A stretch of 64,000 bases of DNA from Flavobacteriales bacterium (lineage in GTDB: Bacteria; Bacteroidota; Bacteroidia; Flavobacteriales_F; PHOS-HE28). Each line of letters begins with the position of its first letter. Within the stretch, counting starts at the first letter, position 1. Made by a program: the position numbers and the translations under genes. Below, one piece after another: positions 35,582 through 44,497 of this stretch. The stretch lies in assembly GCA_023957375.1 (NCBI GenBank), contig JAMLHB010000001.1:1528245-1592244 (forward strand), written 5' to 3'. The notes below the pieces were generated by a model that had not been told where the DNA came from, made no database searches, and was given only the letters and a program-made list of their open reading frames with translations.

Positions 35582-36531
35582 TGCCGCTGAACCTGGCGCG
35601 CAAGATCCTCTTCTCGCGGCCCGTGCGCCGGGCCATCGGCCTGCTCCAGCGCATCGTATTGCCGGGCTTCGGCGGCTTCAGCGTGTACCACATCTCGCGC
35701 TTCTTCTTCCATGCCCTCTTCAAGGGCAACCTGGTGGACCGCGCCGCAGCCATCAGCTTTCGCCTCTTCACCGCGCTCTTCCCAGCGATCATCGTGCTGC
35801 TCACCCTGATCCCCTTCATCCCCGTTCCGGATTTCCAGCTCAAGCTCATGGGCTCCTTCGAGGCCATGCTCCCCCATGAGGTGTACCGCTTCATCGAGGG
35901 CTTGTTGCACGACCTGGTGTTGCGCAAGCACAGCGCGCTGCTGAGCATCAGCTTCGTGTTCGGCCTGTACCTGGCCAGCAACAGCATGCACGCCATCCTG
36001 CAAGGCTTCCGGCAGAGCGCCTATGTGACCGAATGGTACCGCCCCTGGAAGCAGCGCTTAGTGAGCCTGTTGTTGATGTTCCTCTTCACCCTGCTGTGCG
36101 TGGTGGCCACCGCGCTGCTCACGGCCAGTTCCTGGGGCCGCTCCCTGATGCACGACCACGGTGACCACTTCCATTTTCTGGAAAGCGCGGCGTTCACCAT
36201 TGCAGGATGGGTGGTGTCGGTGCTGTTGGTGCTGTCCGCCATCTCCATGCTGTACCACGCCGGCAGCCCCGGCAAGCGGCGTTTCCAGCTGATCACCCCC
36301 GGCGCAGTGCTGGCCATCGTGCTGATCTTCCTGCTCTCGCGCGCCTTGGCCTTCGTGTTCACCAACGTCACCGATTACAACGCGTTGTACGGCTCCATCG
36401 GGGTGATCCTTGCCGTGCAGCTCTGGCTCTACTTCAACATGATCGTGCTATTGATCGGCTATGAGCTGAACACCAGCATCGCCAAGGCCAAGCGCGAACA
36501 CAGCAAAGAGCTGAAGCCCGGGGTCCCTTGA
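35581..36531 (+). CDS. YihY/virulence factor BrkB family membrane protein
   Basis: A 316-residue inner-membrane protein with about six helices. Family blocks: GFSVYHISRFFFHALFKG, RAAAISFRLFTALFPAIIVL near residue 60, the SNSMHAILQGFRQ helix near 140, and FTNVTDYNALYGSIGVILA with the conserved YGS near 270, ending in ELNTSIAKAK. The family is widespread, its role disputed; it is often misannotated as RNase BN. Last gene of the DUF4783-nadC run. Confidence 0.93.
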   Translation: MPLNLARKILFSRPVRRAIGLLQRIVLPGFGGFSVYHISRFFFHALFKGNLVDRAAAISFRLFTALFPAIIVLLTLIPFIPVPDFQLKLMGSFEAMLPHEVYRFIEGLLHDLVLRKHSALLSISFVFGLYLASNSMHAILQGFRQSAYVTEWYRPWKQRLVSLLLMFLFTLLCVVATALLTASSWGRSLMHDHGDHFHFLESAAFTIAGWVVSVLLVLSAISMLYHAGSPGKRRFQLITPGAVLAIVLIFLLSRALAFVFTNVTDYNALYGSIGVILAVQLWLYFNMIVLLIGYELNTSIAKAKREHSKELKPGVP

Positions 36532-36604
36532 TCAACGGTGGCCGCCTCCGGGGCGGTTCAGGCAAGCCCGGCCATGCCGCCGGTGAATATCCGGATGGCA
36601 ACGG

Positions 36605-36612
36605 GTAATTTG
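36605..36612 (+). promoter_or_regulatory. Probable -7 box for the M1 peptidase gene
   Basis: GTAATTTG followed by CGCCC differs at two positions from TAnnTTTG when aligned at its end (one base short between TA and TTTG). It lies 22 bases upstream of the ATG at 36635 and has the GCGCC extension typical of this window. Confidence 0.35.
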
Positions 36613-36634
36613 CGCCCGGTACAGCCGATCACCC

Positions 36635-39600
36635 ATGTGGAGACCTTCCTTTCTTTTCGCCCTGCTTCTGCCCGGCATCGTGGCCGCCCAAGCCTACGAC
36701 CCGCTACATCCGCCCAATACCTTCCGGCACGCGGACAATCCGTACTACTGGCAAAACTCCACGCCACGCCCGGGCTATTGGCAACAGGACGTGCACTACA
36801 ACATGGCCGCCAAGCTCGACGAGGAAAACGACCTGATCCAAGGCTCCGCCGTGCTCACCTACTGGAACAATTCCCCCGACACGCTGCGCGAGGTGTTCTT
36901 CCACCTCTATGCCAACGCCGCGCGAAAGGACAGCTACCGTAGCACGCTCATGGGGCCGGGGCATTGGCTGCGCGGCGACCACCAGGGAACCGAGGTCACC
37001 ACCATGACGGCCGACGGCCAAGAGCTGGTGCGCGAGGTGGACAACACGGTCATGCGCGTCACGCTTGCACGCCCGCTGCTCCCAGGCGGAAGCGTGGAGT
37101 TCCGTTATGCCTTCAACACCCGCTACGGGGGCATGAGCCGCATGAAGACCTACAAGCAATGGGGCTTCAAGCACTTCAACGGCACCCAGTGGTACCCGCG
37201 CATCAGCGTGTACGACCGCAAGTTCGGCTGGGACACCCAGCAGCACCTGGGCCACGAATACTACGGCGACTTCGGCACCTTCGATGTAAGCTTGGACATG
37301 CCCAATGACATGGTGGTGGAAGCCACCGGATGGCTGCAGAACCCGGAGGAGGTGATGCCGCCGGATCTGCGCCGCAAGCTCGATATCGCCAACTTCAAGG
37401 ACAAGCCCATGGGAGAGGTGCCTTCCGTGATAACACCCTACCAGCCCGGCGTGCGCAAGGTGTGGCGCTACCACGCCGAGAACGTGCACGACTTTGCCTT
37501 CACGGCCGACCCCACCTACCGCATCGGAGAGGCCGAATGGAACGGGATCAAGTGCATAGCGGTGGCCTGCGAGCCGCACGCCGCCAAATGGCAGAACGCG
37601 GCCGAATATGCTGCCCTCTGCATCAAGACCTTGAGCAACCTGGTCGGGCCCTACGGCTATCCGAAGATGGTGGTGGCCGACGCACGCGACGGCATGGAAT
37701 ACCCCATGCTCACGCTGGACAGTGGCGAGGAACCCGACTACCGCACCCTCTTCATGCACGAGATCGGCCACAACTGGTTCTTCGGCATGGTGGGCAACAA
37801 CGAAACCTATCGCGCCATGCTGGACGAAGGCTTCACCCAGTTCATTGAAACCATGGGCATGGAGATCGCCGATGGCGACACCTTGGTGGAGGAAGCACCC
37901 GCCAATGCCTACGCCAGGCGATGGACCAACCCCCAGCTCGCCCGGGACCGCCTGGCCTACAACAGCTACATGCACGCCGCCGTGCGCAACGCGCTGCCCC
38001 CGGTCAACGTGCACAGCGATGAATATGCACGCCTTCCAACAGGTTACCGCATGGTGTACTACAAAACGGCCACCATGCTCTTCAACCTGCAATACACCTT
38101 GGGCGACTCACTCTTCCTGGGGGCGCTGCGCCATTACTTCAACCAGTGGAAGTTCAAGCACCCCTACATGGAGGACATGCGCCAGAGCTTCACCGACTAC
38201 ACCAAAACCGACCTCAACTGGTTCTTCGACCAGTGGATCGAAACCGGCAAGGTCCTGGATTATGCCGTAAAAGGCGTGAAGAACCGCAAGGCGGACAGCG
38301 GGCAGGTGATCCACTTCCGCCGCGTGGGCGACATGCAGATGCCCATCGACTTCACCGTTATCGCCAACAACGGCAAGACCTATCCATTCCACATCCCCAA
38401 CAACTGGTTCGTGAAGCAAACACAAGCCACCGTGCTGCCACGGTGGATCGGCTTTGATGACCTGGCCCGGGACTACCACGCCCGCGTAGACATCCCTACG
38501 GGCATCACCAACGTGCAGATCGATACCACCTTCCGCTTAGGCGATGCCAACCCGCTGAACAACAGCCTGCGTTTCCCGCTTACCAGCACCTTCGACAGCC
38601 ACATCCGCAATGCCCCCGACCGGCGCAGCTACGAGAGCTTCGTGCGCCCGGACCTGTGGTACAACGGCTTCGACGGCATCAAGGCAGGCGTACACTTCAA
38701 CGGCAGTTTCTTCCGCTACAAGCACAAGGTGTGGTTCACCGCCTGGCTGAACACCGGCCTGGGCCAGAGCCTGCCCGGCGGAGGCGTGAACACCGCCTAC
38801 GACCCCATCAACTTCAACTTCCGCTACGAGAACGGCACCGGCCGGTTGCTCAATGGCTCCAGCGTGCACGTGGCAGCACGACTGCTCGACGGGCTGGAGC
38901 AGTATGAAGGCGGGTTCAAGTGGGACATCCCCTTCACCAACACTTCGCTCTACACCAACGCCAAATTCATGCTGCGGCGCGACAGCGCCGACCTCACCTA
39001 CCTGCTCTACCCCGGCCTGTGGCAATTGAACGCGCTCAACAGCACCTGGAACACCGGCGTGGAGCACCGCTACAACTGGAGCAAGGGCAATGGATCGGTG
39101 GCGCTGGATGTTCGCACGGCCGGCGTTGGCGCGGCATTCCCCTTTGCACAAGCCGCCGCCACCGCGATCAACAGCACCCGTTTGGGCCGCTTGGATCTGC
39201 GCACCCGGGCCATGGCGCAGTACGGCAGCGGCAACACCCCGCGCGAAAGCCAGCTCTACCTCGCCGGCGCCTCGCCCGAAGACCTGATGGACAACAAGTA
39301 TGTGCGCAGCATCGGCTTCGTGCCGTTCGATTGGATGGGCTACGGCGCCGGCCTCAACCACTTCCACCAAAGCGGCGGACTGGGCCTGCGCGGCTACGCG
39401 GGCTATTTGGCCCCCGAGGACATCGGTGGCGGCAACACCATCCTCACCTACGCCGGCAACACCGGTGCCGCCATCAATGCCGAACTGGACCTCGACGGGC
39501 TGGTGCGCTTCCGCCCCGGCAAGCTGGCCGACTACCTGCACCTGGACGTGTACCTCTTCGGCGACGTGGGCACCATGGGCTACCGCACGGTAACCGACTT

Positions 39601-39805
39601 GGGCACACCGCAGGTGAAGCTGGCCCTGCCCCGTGCCGATGCCGGGGCCGGTGCCGCCCTCACCATAAAAAAGTTCGGCCCCTTGGACCACATCAAGCCG
39701 CTCACCATCCGCTTCGACATGCCCTTGGTGCTTTCCGCCATACCCGCCGGTGAAAGCGAGCACGTGGCCTTCCGGTATGTGGTGGGGATCGGGAGGAGTT
39801 TTTAA
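36635..39805 (+). CDS. Secreted M1 family zinc metallopeptidase
   Basis: A 1056-residue protein with a short signal peptide (SFLFALLLPGIVAAQ). The M1 domain has the aminopeptidase exopeptidase-site equivalent DGMEYPMLT near residue 352 (GMEY instead of GAMEN) and the zinc site HEIGHNWFFG with His375, Glu376, His379 and the third ligand Glu398 in LDEGFTQF. After about residue 580 comes a second half of some 450 residues rich in alternating beta strands (YRYKHKVWF, GLRGYAGYLAPEDIGGGNT, ending in YVVGIGRSF), which fits an outer-membrane-barrel-like domain. Such fused M1 proteins occur in Bacteroidota. Its last 129 bp are duplicated downstream. Confidence 0.9.
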   Translation: MWRPSFLFALLLPGIVAAQAYDPLHPPNTFRHADNPYYWQNSTPRPGYWQQDVHYNMAAKLDEENDLIQGSAVLTYWNNSPDTLREVFFHLYANAARKDSYRSTLMGPGHWLRGDHQGTEVTTMTADGQELVREVDNTVMRVTLARPLLPGGSVEFRYAFNTRYGGMSRMKTYKQWGFKHFNGTQWYPRISVYDRKFGWDTQQHLGHEYYGDFGTFDVSLDMPNDMVVEATGWLQNPEEVMPPDLRRKLDIANFKDKPMGEVPSVITPYQPGVRKVWRYHAENVHDFAFTADPTYRIGEAEWNGIKCIAVACEPHAAKWQNAAEYAALCIKTLSNLVGPYGYPKMVVADARDGMEYPMLTLDSGEEPDYRTLFMHEIGHNWFFGMVGNNETYRAMLDEGFTQFIETMGMEIADGDTLVEEAPANAYARRWTNPQLARDRLAYNSYMHAAVRNALPPVNVHSDEYARLPTGYRMVYYKTATMLFNLQYTLGDSLFLGALRHYFNQWKFKHPYMEDMRQSFTDYTKTDLNWFFDQWIETGKVLDYAVKGVKNRKADSGQVIHFRRVGDMQMPIDFTVIANNGKTYPFHIPNNWFVKQTQATVLPRWIGFDDLARDYHARVDIPTGITNVQIDTTFRLGDANPLNNSLRFPLTSTFDSHIRNAPDRRSYESFVRPDLWYNGFDGIKAGVHFNGSFFRYKHKVWFTAWLNTGLGQSLPGGGVNTAYDPINFNFRYENGTGRLLNGSSVHVAARLLDGLEQYEGGFKWDIPFTNTSLYTNAKFMLRRDSADLTYLLYPGLWQLNALNSTWNTGVEHRYNWSKGNGSVALDVRTAGVGAAFPFAQAAATAINSTRLGRLDLRTRAMAQYGSGNTPRESQLYLAGASPEDLMDNKYVRSIGFVPFDWMGYGAGLNHFHQSGGLGLRGYAGYLAPEDIGGGNTILTYAGNTGAAINAELDLDGLVRFRPGKLADYLHLDVYLFGDVGTMGYRTVTDLGTPQVKLALPRADAGAGAALTIKKFGPLDHIKPLTIRFDMPLVLSAIPAGESEHVAFRYVVGIGRSF

Positions 39806-39823
39806 GCAGGAACCGGATCCACC

Positions 39824-40239
39824 CAACTTGGTCAAGCCATGAACAGGCCAGGAAATTTCGAGGAACGACGCAGGCTTCCAAAGGCCATTGGGCCACAATG
39901 CAACATACTAAGCCAGGTATACCCGCTCTGCCAACACCTCAATCCTCGTGAAAGTGCTGTTAAGCTGAATGGGAAGACTAAACGCCATGCAGCAATCGCC
40001 TGCCTTTCCGAAGGAAGACCCTGAAAGGGTCACACAGCGTAGAAAAGGCGATCAACGGTTCCACGACCCTGAAGGGGTCGCACAAATGCGGATGAACCAT
40101 AGGATTCCGTGAAGACCCCATTGCTCTGTGACCCCTTCAGGGTCAACCGTATTCCTTCCTTCCATGCTACGTTCTGAGACCCTTTCAGGGTCTACCTCAA
40201 CCCTTAAACAGCGGCACGGGACTTATTGGACAAGTCAGT
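39824..40239. other. Non-coding spacer between two copies of the M1 gene end
   Basis: No plausible gene; only short spurious frames. The spacer lies between the 129 bp direct repeats and holds four palindromes described separately. The part up to 40016 shows no other recognisable structure. Confidence 0.6.
40017..40192. repeat. Four 15 bp GACCCTGAAAGGGTC-type palindromes
   Basis: Copies at 40017-40031 (GACCCTGAAAGGGTC), 40065-40079 (GACCCTGAAGGGGTC), 40130-40144 (GACCCCTTCAGGGTC) and 40178-40192 (GACCCTTTCAGGGTC). The first two have one orientation and the last two the reverse, so the array is itself mirror-like. Spacing is about 48, 65 and 48 bases. Each can form a short hairpin. Confidence 0.85.
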
Positions 40240-40368
40240 AAGCCGCTCACCATCCGCTTCGACATGCCCTTGGTGCTTTCCGCCATCCCCGCCGGGGAAA
40301 CGGAACATGTGGCGTTCCGCTATGTGGTGGGGATCGGGCGGAGTTTTTGAGCAGGAACCGGATCCACC
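40240..40368 (+). pseudogene. 129 bp duplicate of the M1 peptidase gene 3' end
   Basis: This block aligns without gaps to 39695-39823 with 10 base differences. It would encode the last 36 residues of the peptidase (PLTIRFDMPLVLSA through YVVGIGRSF) and a TGA stop at 40348-40350, then 18 bases of matching downstream sequence. Nine of the differences are silent (counting the stop codon TAA/TGA); the only amino-acid change is Ser to Thr. No start codon or upstream part is present, so it is a remnant. The pattern suggests it came from a once-functional paralogue rather than a recent copy. Confidence 0.88.
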
Positions 40369-40400
40369 TACATTGCGCCATCCTTTTCAACCATCGGAAC

Positions 40401-41594
40401 ATGAAACCCTTGATCCTGCTCGCCAGTTCCCTCCTGTATGTGAACTGCACGGCCCAGTACTGGAGCCAAGACCCGAACCTTGCAGGCACCGCCCGCTGGG
40501 GGGCGGTGGGCTTCGCCACGGCCACCCATGGCTACATCTGCACCGGCGTAAGCAATGGAGGCAGCAACCTCGGCGACCTGTGGCAATGGAACCCGACATC
40601 CAACTCGTGGGCACAAAAGGCGGATTTCCCCGGCGGCCCACGCAGGGAGGGTGCAGCATTCTCCATCAATGGCATCGGCTACGTGGGCTTTGGGCGCTTG
40701 GGCCCTTCCGGTCCTTTCTTCAACGACCTGTGGGCCTACGATCCCGCCACGAACGCATGGGCCCAGAAAGCTTCCCTGCCCGCTGCGGGCAGAGCCGCCC
40801 CCGGCGTTTTCGTGCTAAACGGCAAGGCCTACCTCGTGAGCGGCTGCACCGGGCCGGCTCCCTACCCGAACGACCTTTGGGAATATGACCCGGCCACCAA
40901 TGCTTGGACGCAGCGGGCAAACCTGCCGTTCACCGGCCGCTCAGGGCCCATTGCCTTCGCCGTGTGGGGCAAAGGCTACATCGGTGGCGGCAATGACAAC
41001 AGCAGCGACCTGAACTCCACGGATTTCTGGGCATACAACCCGGCGACGGACAACTGGACCCAACGTGCAGATGTGCCAGGGCCTGCCCGCAGAACGGGTA
41101 ATGCCTTTGTGGTGAACAACATTCCGTACGCGGGTGGTGGATGGAACGGATCCTCCTATCTGGTGGACATGTACGCCTATAACCCATGGGCAAACAGTTG
41201 GACAACCATCAACAACTTTGGCGGTGCAGGCGCCCACACACCGGTGGCGTTTTCCATCGGGGGCACGGGCTACATGGGCACGGGCAGCACCAGCAGTGGT
41301 GCCACTGCCCAATTCTGGGAGTACAAGGGCGGGCCGGTGGGCATCGATGAGACCCCTACGGCATCCGCCATCCATCCGGTATTCCAACAAGACCAGATCA
41401 CCTTGAACGGATGGGCACCGGGACTGGCCGACGCATATACCATCCTGGATGCCAGTGGCCGCATCATCAGTACGGGGCACTTGGGCAGCTTGCTGATCGA
41501 GGTGCCGAAGAACTGCAGCGAGGGCGTGTATGCCTTGCTGCTGTCCAAAGGGAATGCACCGCTCGGCACTTGGCGCTTTGCCGTACTGCATTGA
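40401..41594 (+). CDS. Kelch-repeat surface protein with T9SS C-terminal tail
   Basis: A 397-residue protein with a signal peptide (LILLASSLLYVNCTAQ). At least five Kelch-type repeats follow, each with a blade such as NDLWAYDPATNAWAQKASLP, NDLWEYDPATNAWTQRANLP and DFWAYNPATDNWTQRADVP, so a beta propeller is expected (about residues 25-320). The last 75 residues have a sorting-domain pattern (AYTILDASGRIISTG, EGVYALLLSKGNAPLGTWRFAVL), compatible with T9SS type A, though the usual YPNP start is lost. Probably a surface adhesin or binding protein. Confidence 0.87.
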   Translation: MKPLILLASSLLYVNCTAQYWSQDPNLAGTARWGAVGFATATHGYICTGVSNGGSNLGDLWQWNPTSNSWAQKADFPGGPRREGAAFSINGIGYVGFGRLGPSGPFFNDLWAYDPATNAWAQKASLPAAGRAAPGVFVLNGKAYLVSGCTGPAPYPNDLWEYDPATNAWTQRANLPFTGRSGPIAFAVWGKGYIGGGNDNSSDLNSTDFWAYNPATDNWTQRADVPGPARRTGNAFVVNNIPYAGGGWNGSSYLVDMYAYNPWANSWTTINNFGGAGAHTPVAFSIGGTGYMGTGSTSSGATAQFWEYKGGPVGIDETPTASAIHPVFQQDQITLNGWAPGLADAYTILDASGRIISTGHLGSLLIEVPKNCSEGVYALLLSKGNAPLGTWRFAVLH

Positions 41595-41628
41595 CCGGGC
41601 CGAGGCATTGCTGGCACGATGCATCACC

Positions 41629-41768
41629 CGCCCGCGTTTGCAACGCAGGCGTACCATCCCGGTCGTTTGCAACGACCATCCCCAAACTATTCCCGCTGGC
41701 CACCAGCACCTGTTGCATGTGCGCGCTGCAAGCGCGCCTGGACCTTCGCCCGCGTTGCAAACGCGGGC
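41629..41768. repeat. Cluster of TTGCAA-centred palindromes between convergent genes
   Basis: Four palindromes: an imperfect one at 41629-41651 (CCCGCGTTTGCAACGC core), GGTCGTTTGCAACGACC at 41661-41677, GCGCGCTGCAAGCGCGC at 41721-41737, and a 21 bp one at 41748-41768 (CCGCGTTGCAAACGCGG core). All are hairpins around TTGCAA or CTGCAAG. They fill the 197 bp between the Kelch protein and a glycosyltransferase gene and may act as terminators for both, without T-runs. Confidence 0.75.
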
Positions 41769-41791
41769 GAGTGGGGGGCGAGTGTAGGGCC

Positions 41792-42862
41792 TTACTTCTT
41801 GACCATCCCCTCAACCAGTGCAAGGAACTTCCGCCTTTCGGACGGAGGGAACTTGTCCATGATGCGCTGACGTGCGTTGTGCCCCATGGCCTCCAGATCG
41901 GCAGCCAAGGCCAGTTCGATCAACTGCTGCAAGCTTTCCGGGTCCTTGCGTTCCAACAGGAAGCCCGAATCACCCACTATTTCCGGCAGGGCGGCCACGG
42001 TGCTGGCAATGGGCACGCATTCACATAGCATGGCCTCACAGGGTGCACTGGGGAAGCCCTCCCAAATGCTGAGCTGCAGGTAGAACCGGTGCCGCGCGTA
42101 GAATGCGGGCAGCTCGCCGTACGGAATGAACCCATGCAGCTCCACGTTCGGCGGAACGCGGTCATACTTCATGGCCGGCGTATTCCCCAAAATGGTGAAC
42201 GTACACTGCGGAAACCGGTCGGCCATTTCAAAGATCAGGTCGATGCCCTTGCGGTGGAAATTCGGTGCGTTCATCTGGGCCGCCGTAATGAAGCTCATCG
42301 GCTGCTTGTCCACATCGCAACGGAACCGAGCAGGGTCGTACCCGTAGGCGATCACCGTGTATGGCGTGCGGATCTGCGGGAACAACCCGCGATAGCCCTG
42401 GGCCGGGGAGTCCTGCGGGTCCGAGGTATAGGTGTGCCGGCTTTCCACCAAGGCCTCATCCACCGGTGCCAGGTGGGCCGCCAGCTGCAACGACCACTTC
42501 GTGATCGGCCCCAGCGGCCAGCGCGTGAAATTGCCATAGCCGATGGAGGGGAACTTCACGCAGTCCGTTCCCCCGAGCACCAGCAGCACAGGCTTCCCCA
42601 TCAGGCGGCCCAGCAAGGCCGGCAGCAAGGAGTGGTAGCCGGCAAACTGGCACACGGCCACCGAGCTGGACGGCAGGTGGCGCAGCAGGAAAAACAACTG
42701 GTGCAGCAAGGTGAACGGGGTATGCCACTTCCGCCGGGGTTTGAAGTGAAAAACCTTCACATCAAACCTCTCGCCCAACAGTTTGATGTCATTGGCTGCG
42801 AAGGACACCAGCACGGGTGTGCAGTAAACCAGCTTGGGCCGGGCACCGGCAGGCTTCACCAT
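41792..42862 (-). CDS. Glycosyltransferase family 4
   Basis: A 356-residue GT-B protein: N-terminal PKLVYCTPVLVSFAANDIKL, acceptor half LLVLGGTDCVKFPSIGYGNF, and donor half YGYDPARF, ILGNTPAMKYDRVPPNVELH, then SIWEGFPSAPCEAMLCECVP with the E-x7-E-type motif near residue 270. Retaining sugar transfer to a surface glycan or lipid is inferred. It is divergent from the short dehydrogenase paralogue at 42914 with a 51 bp spacer that must contain both promoters. Confidence 0.88.
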   Translation of the reverse strand: MVKPAGARPKLVYCTPVLVSFAANDIKLLGERFDVKVFHFKPRRKWHTPFTLLHQLFFLLRHLPSSSVAVCQFAGYHSLLPALLGRLMGKPVLLVLGGTDCVKFPSIGYGNFTRWPLGPITKWSLQLAAHLAPVDEALVESRHTYTSDPQDSPAQGYRGLFPQIRTPYTVIAYGYDPARFRCDVDKQPMSFITAAQMNAPNFHRKGIDLIFEMADRFPQCTFTILGNTPAMKYDRVPPNVELHGFIPYGELPAFYARHRFYLQLSIWEGFPSAPCEAMLCECVPIASTVAALPEIVGDSGFLLERKDPESLQQLIELALAADLEAMGHNARQRIMDKFPPSERRKFLALVEGMVKK

Positions 42863-42913
42863 GCGGCGAAACTACGGGCGGCGGTTCATGCGCAACCCCT
42901 TTCTTTGCGCCCC

Positions 42914-43612
42914 ATGGTCCTCGGCTCCGGCTTGATCGCACGCGCTTTCGAACACTTTCGGGACGATGCCCGCGTGCTCATCTTCGCCTCGGGCGTATCC
43001 AACTCGTCCACAGCCACTGAAGCCGATTACGCCCGGGAGCGGAACCTGTTGCTGCAACAGACAGGCACCACCGCCCGGTTGGTCTATTTCAGCACCTGCA
43101 GCCTCTTCGACCCTGCCCTGCAGAAATCGGGATACATCCGGCACAAGCTGCAAATGGAGGAGCTGGTCCGCAGCCGGTTCCCGGACCACTTGATCTTGCG
43201 CTTGCCCAACGTGGTGGGCCATACGCCCAATCCGCACACCTTGACCAACCACATCCGCAACTGCCTGCTCTCCGGAGAGCCGCTCACCATACAGACCAAG
43301 GCCTGCCGGTATTTGATGGGTGTGGACATGGCAGCGACGGCATGCACGCCACTGATCCTCTGCCCGGCCCCGGATGAACGCACCGTGAACGTGTGCTTGG
43401 ACAAGCCCGTGCCGGTACCGGACCTGGTGGAGGCCATGGAAGCATTGCTTGAACGCAAGGCCAAGGCACAACCCGTGGCCAAGGGTTCCTGCTATGAGGT
43501 GGGCAATACCCTCTTCAAGCGTCATTGGCTGGCAACCATGGAGCTCCCCTGGCCTGATGACGACCATTGGCGCACGATGTTGGCCACCTACTACGGGAGT
43601 GCGGCACAGTGA
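42914..43612 (+). CDS. Short atypical NAD-dependent epimerase/dehydratase-like protein (paralogue B)
   Basis: A 232-residue protein closely related to the one at 29220: VLGSGLIARAF, FASGVSNSSTA (identical in both), YIRHKLQMEELV with the YxxxK pair, LRLPNVVGHTPNPHTL and KACRYLMGVDMAATA. The start is the ATG at 42914, and the bases just before it (CCTTTCTTTGCGCCC) match paralogue A. It is divergent from a GT4 gene and followed by a TylF-like methyltransferase on the opposite strand. The shared context with paralogue A points to a role in sugar modification. Confidence 0.8.
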   Translation: MVLGSGLIARAFEHFRDDARVLIFASGVSNSSTATEADYARERNLLLQQTGTTARLVYFSTCSLFDPALQKSGYIRHKLQMEELVRSRFPDHLILRLPNVVGHTPNPHTLTNHIRNCLLSGEPLTIQTKACRYLMGVDMAATACTPLILCPAPDERTVNVCLDKPVPVPDLVEAMEALLERKAKAQPVAKGSCYEVGNTLFKRHWLATMELPWPDDDHWRTMLATYYGSAAQ

Positions 43613-43630
43613 GGATCGGGTTGGCCTGGT

Positions 43631-44395
43631 TCAGGCCTTTATGCCAATGCGCCCCGTGTAATCGATCCGGTTGAGCAGCATGTGGATCTTCTGCTCGTCG
43701 AAATACTCCAGCACCGCTTTGCGCGCGCCCTCCCAATGGCCGAAATCATCGATGATGAGCACGCCGCGCTGTACCAGTTTGGGGTAGAGGTGCACCAGTT
43801 CATGCCGTGTGGAGGCATACCAATCCGTGTCTAACCGCAGTAACGCGATGCCACTTGCCGGTACGGAGGAAGGCAAGGTGTCCTCCACCTTCCCCTTGAC
43901 CAAATGGACCCGCTCCGCCGGGTAGCCGGTGCTGCGCATGTGCTGCATCACCTCCTCCACGGGAGAGCGGCACCAGTCCGATGCATCATCGGCTGTGGCG
44001 GTTTCCTCAAATGTTCCCGATGCTCCTTCCCCCTTGAACGTGCGGTCAACCTCCTCCGGCCTGCTCATCCCCTCGAACGTATCGAACAGGTAGATGTCCC
44101 GGTCGGTGATGCCGCGCTGCTTCAGGCAGAGGGCCATCATCATGGCACTCCCGCCCTTCCAAACGCCGCATTCCACGAAGGCCCCTTCCAGCTTGGCGTC
44201 CACCACGTACATGCATGCGTTGTACAACGCATGCAACCGCTCCCTGGAGGTCATGGTATACGGGCTGCAACGGGCGTACAGGTCCGTGAACACGGGGTCA
44301 TCCATCAATGCGGGATCGCGTACTTCCGTGCCGCTCTGTTTCAACAGCCACTGGCCGGAATTCCTCAACACTTTCGCTGCGATGCTGTTTCCCAT
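43631..44395 (-). CDS. TylF/MycF family sugar O-methyltransferase
   Basis: A 254-residue SAM-dependent methyltransferase of the macrocin O-methyltransferase family. Blocks: LHALYNACMYVVDAKLEGAF, VECGVWKGGSAMMMALCLK (SAM loop) near residue 74, IYLFDTFEGMSRPEEVD near 101, LLRLDTDWYASTRHELVHLY near 186 and IIDDFGHWEGARKAV near 215 with the metal-binding Asp pair. Members methylate deoxysugars in antibiotics and surface glycans. It converges on paralogue B with an 18 bp gap. Confidence 0.9.
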   Translation of the reverse strand: MGNSIAAKVLRNSGQWLLKQSGTEVRDPALMDDPVFTDLYARCSPYTMTSRERLHALYNACMYVVDAKLEGAFVECGVWKGGSAMMMALCLKQRGITDRDIYLFDTFEGMSRPEEVDRTFKGEGASGTFEETATADDASDWCRSPVEEVMQHMRSTGYPAERVHLVKGKVEDTLPSSVPASGIALLRLDTDWYASTRHELVHLYPKLVQRGVLIIDDFGHWEGARKAVLEYFDEQKIHMLLNRIDYTGRIGIKA

Positions 44396-44497
44396 GGGAA
44401 GTGGATGGCCCTGCGATGCTCCTCCACGGTGATTTCTGCCGGCAGTGGTGCGCTTGGGGGGCGGAAAATTAACTTGCGCCGCTCATTTCCCCCATGG

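Noticed and set aside
36704-39898. Long minus-strand frames opposite the M1 peptidase gene
   Set aside because: The plus strand carries a complete zinc site and signal peptide; the minus-strand products have no recognisable features.
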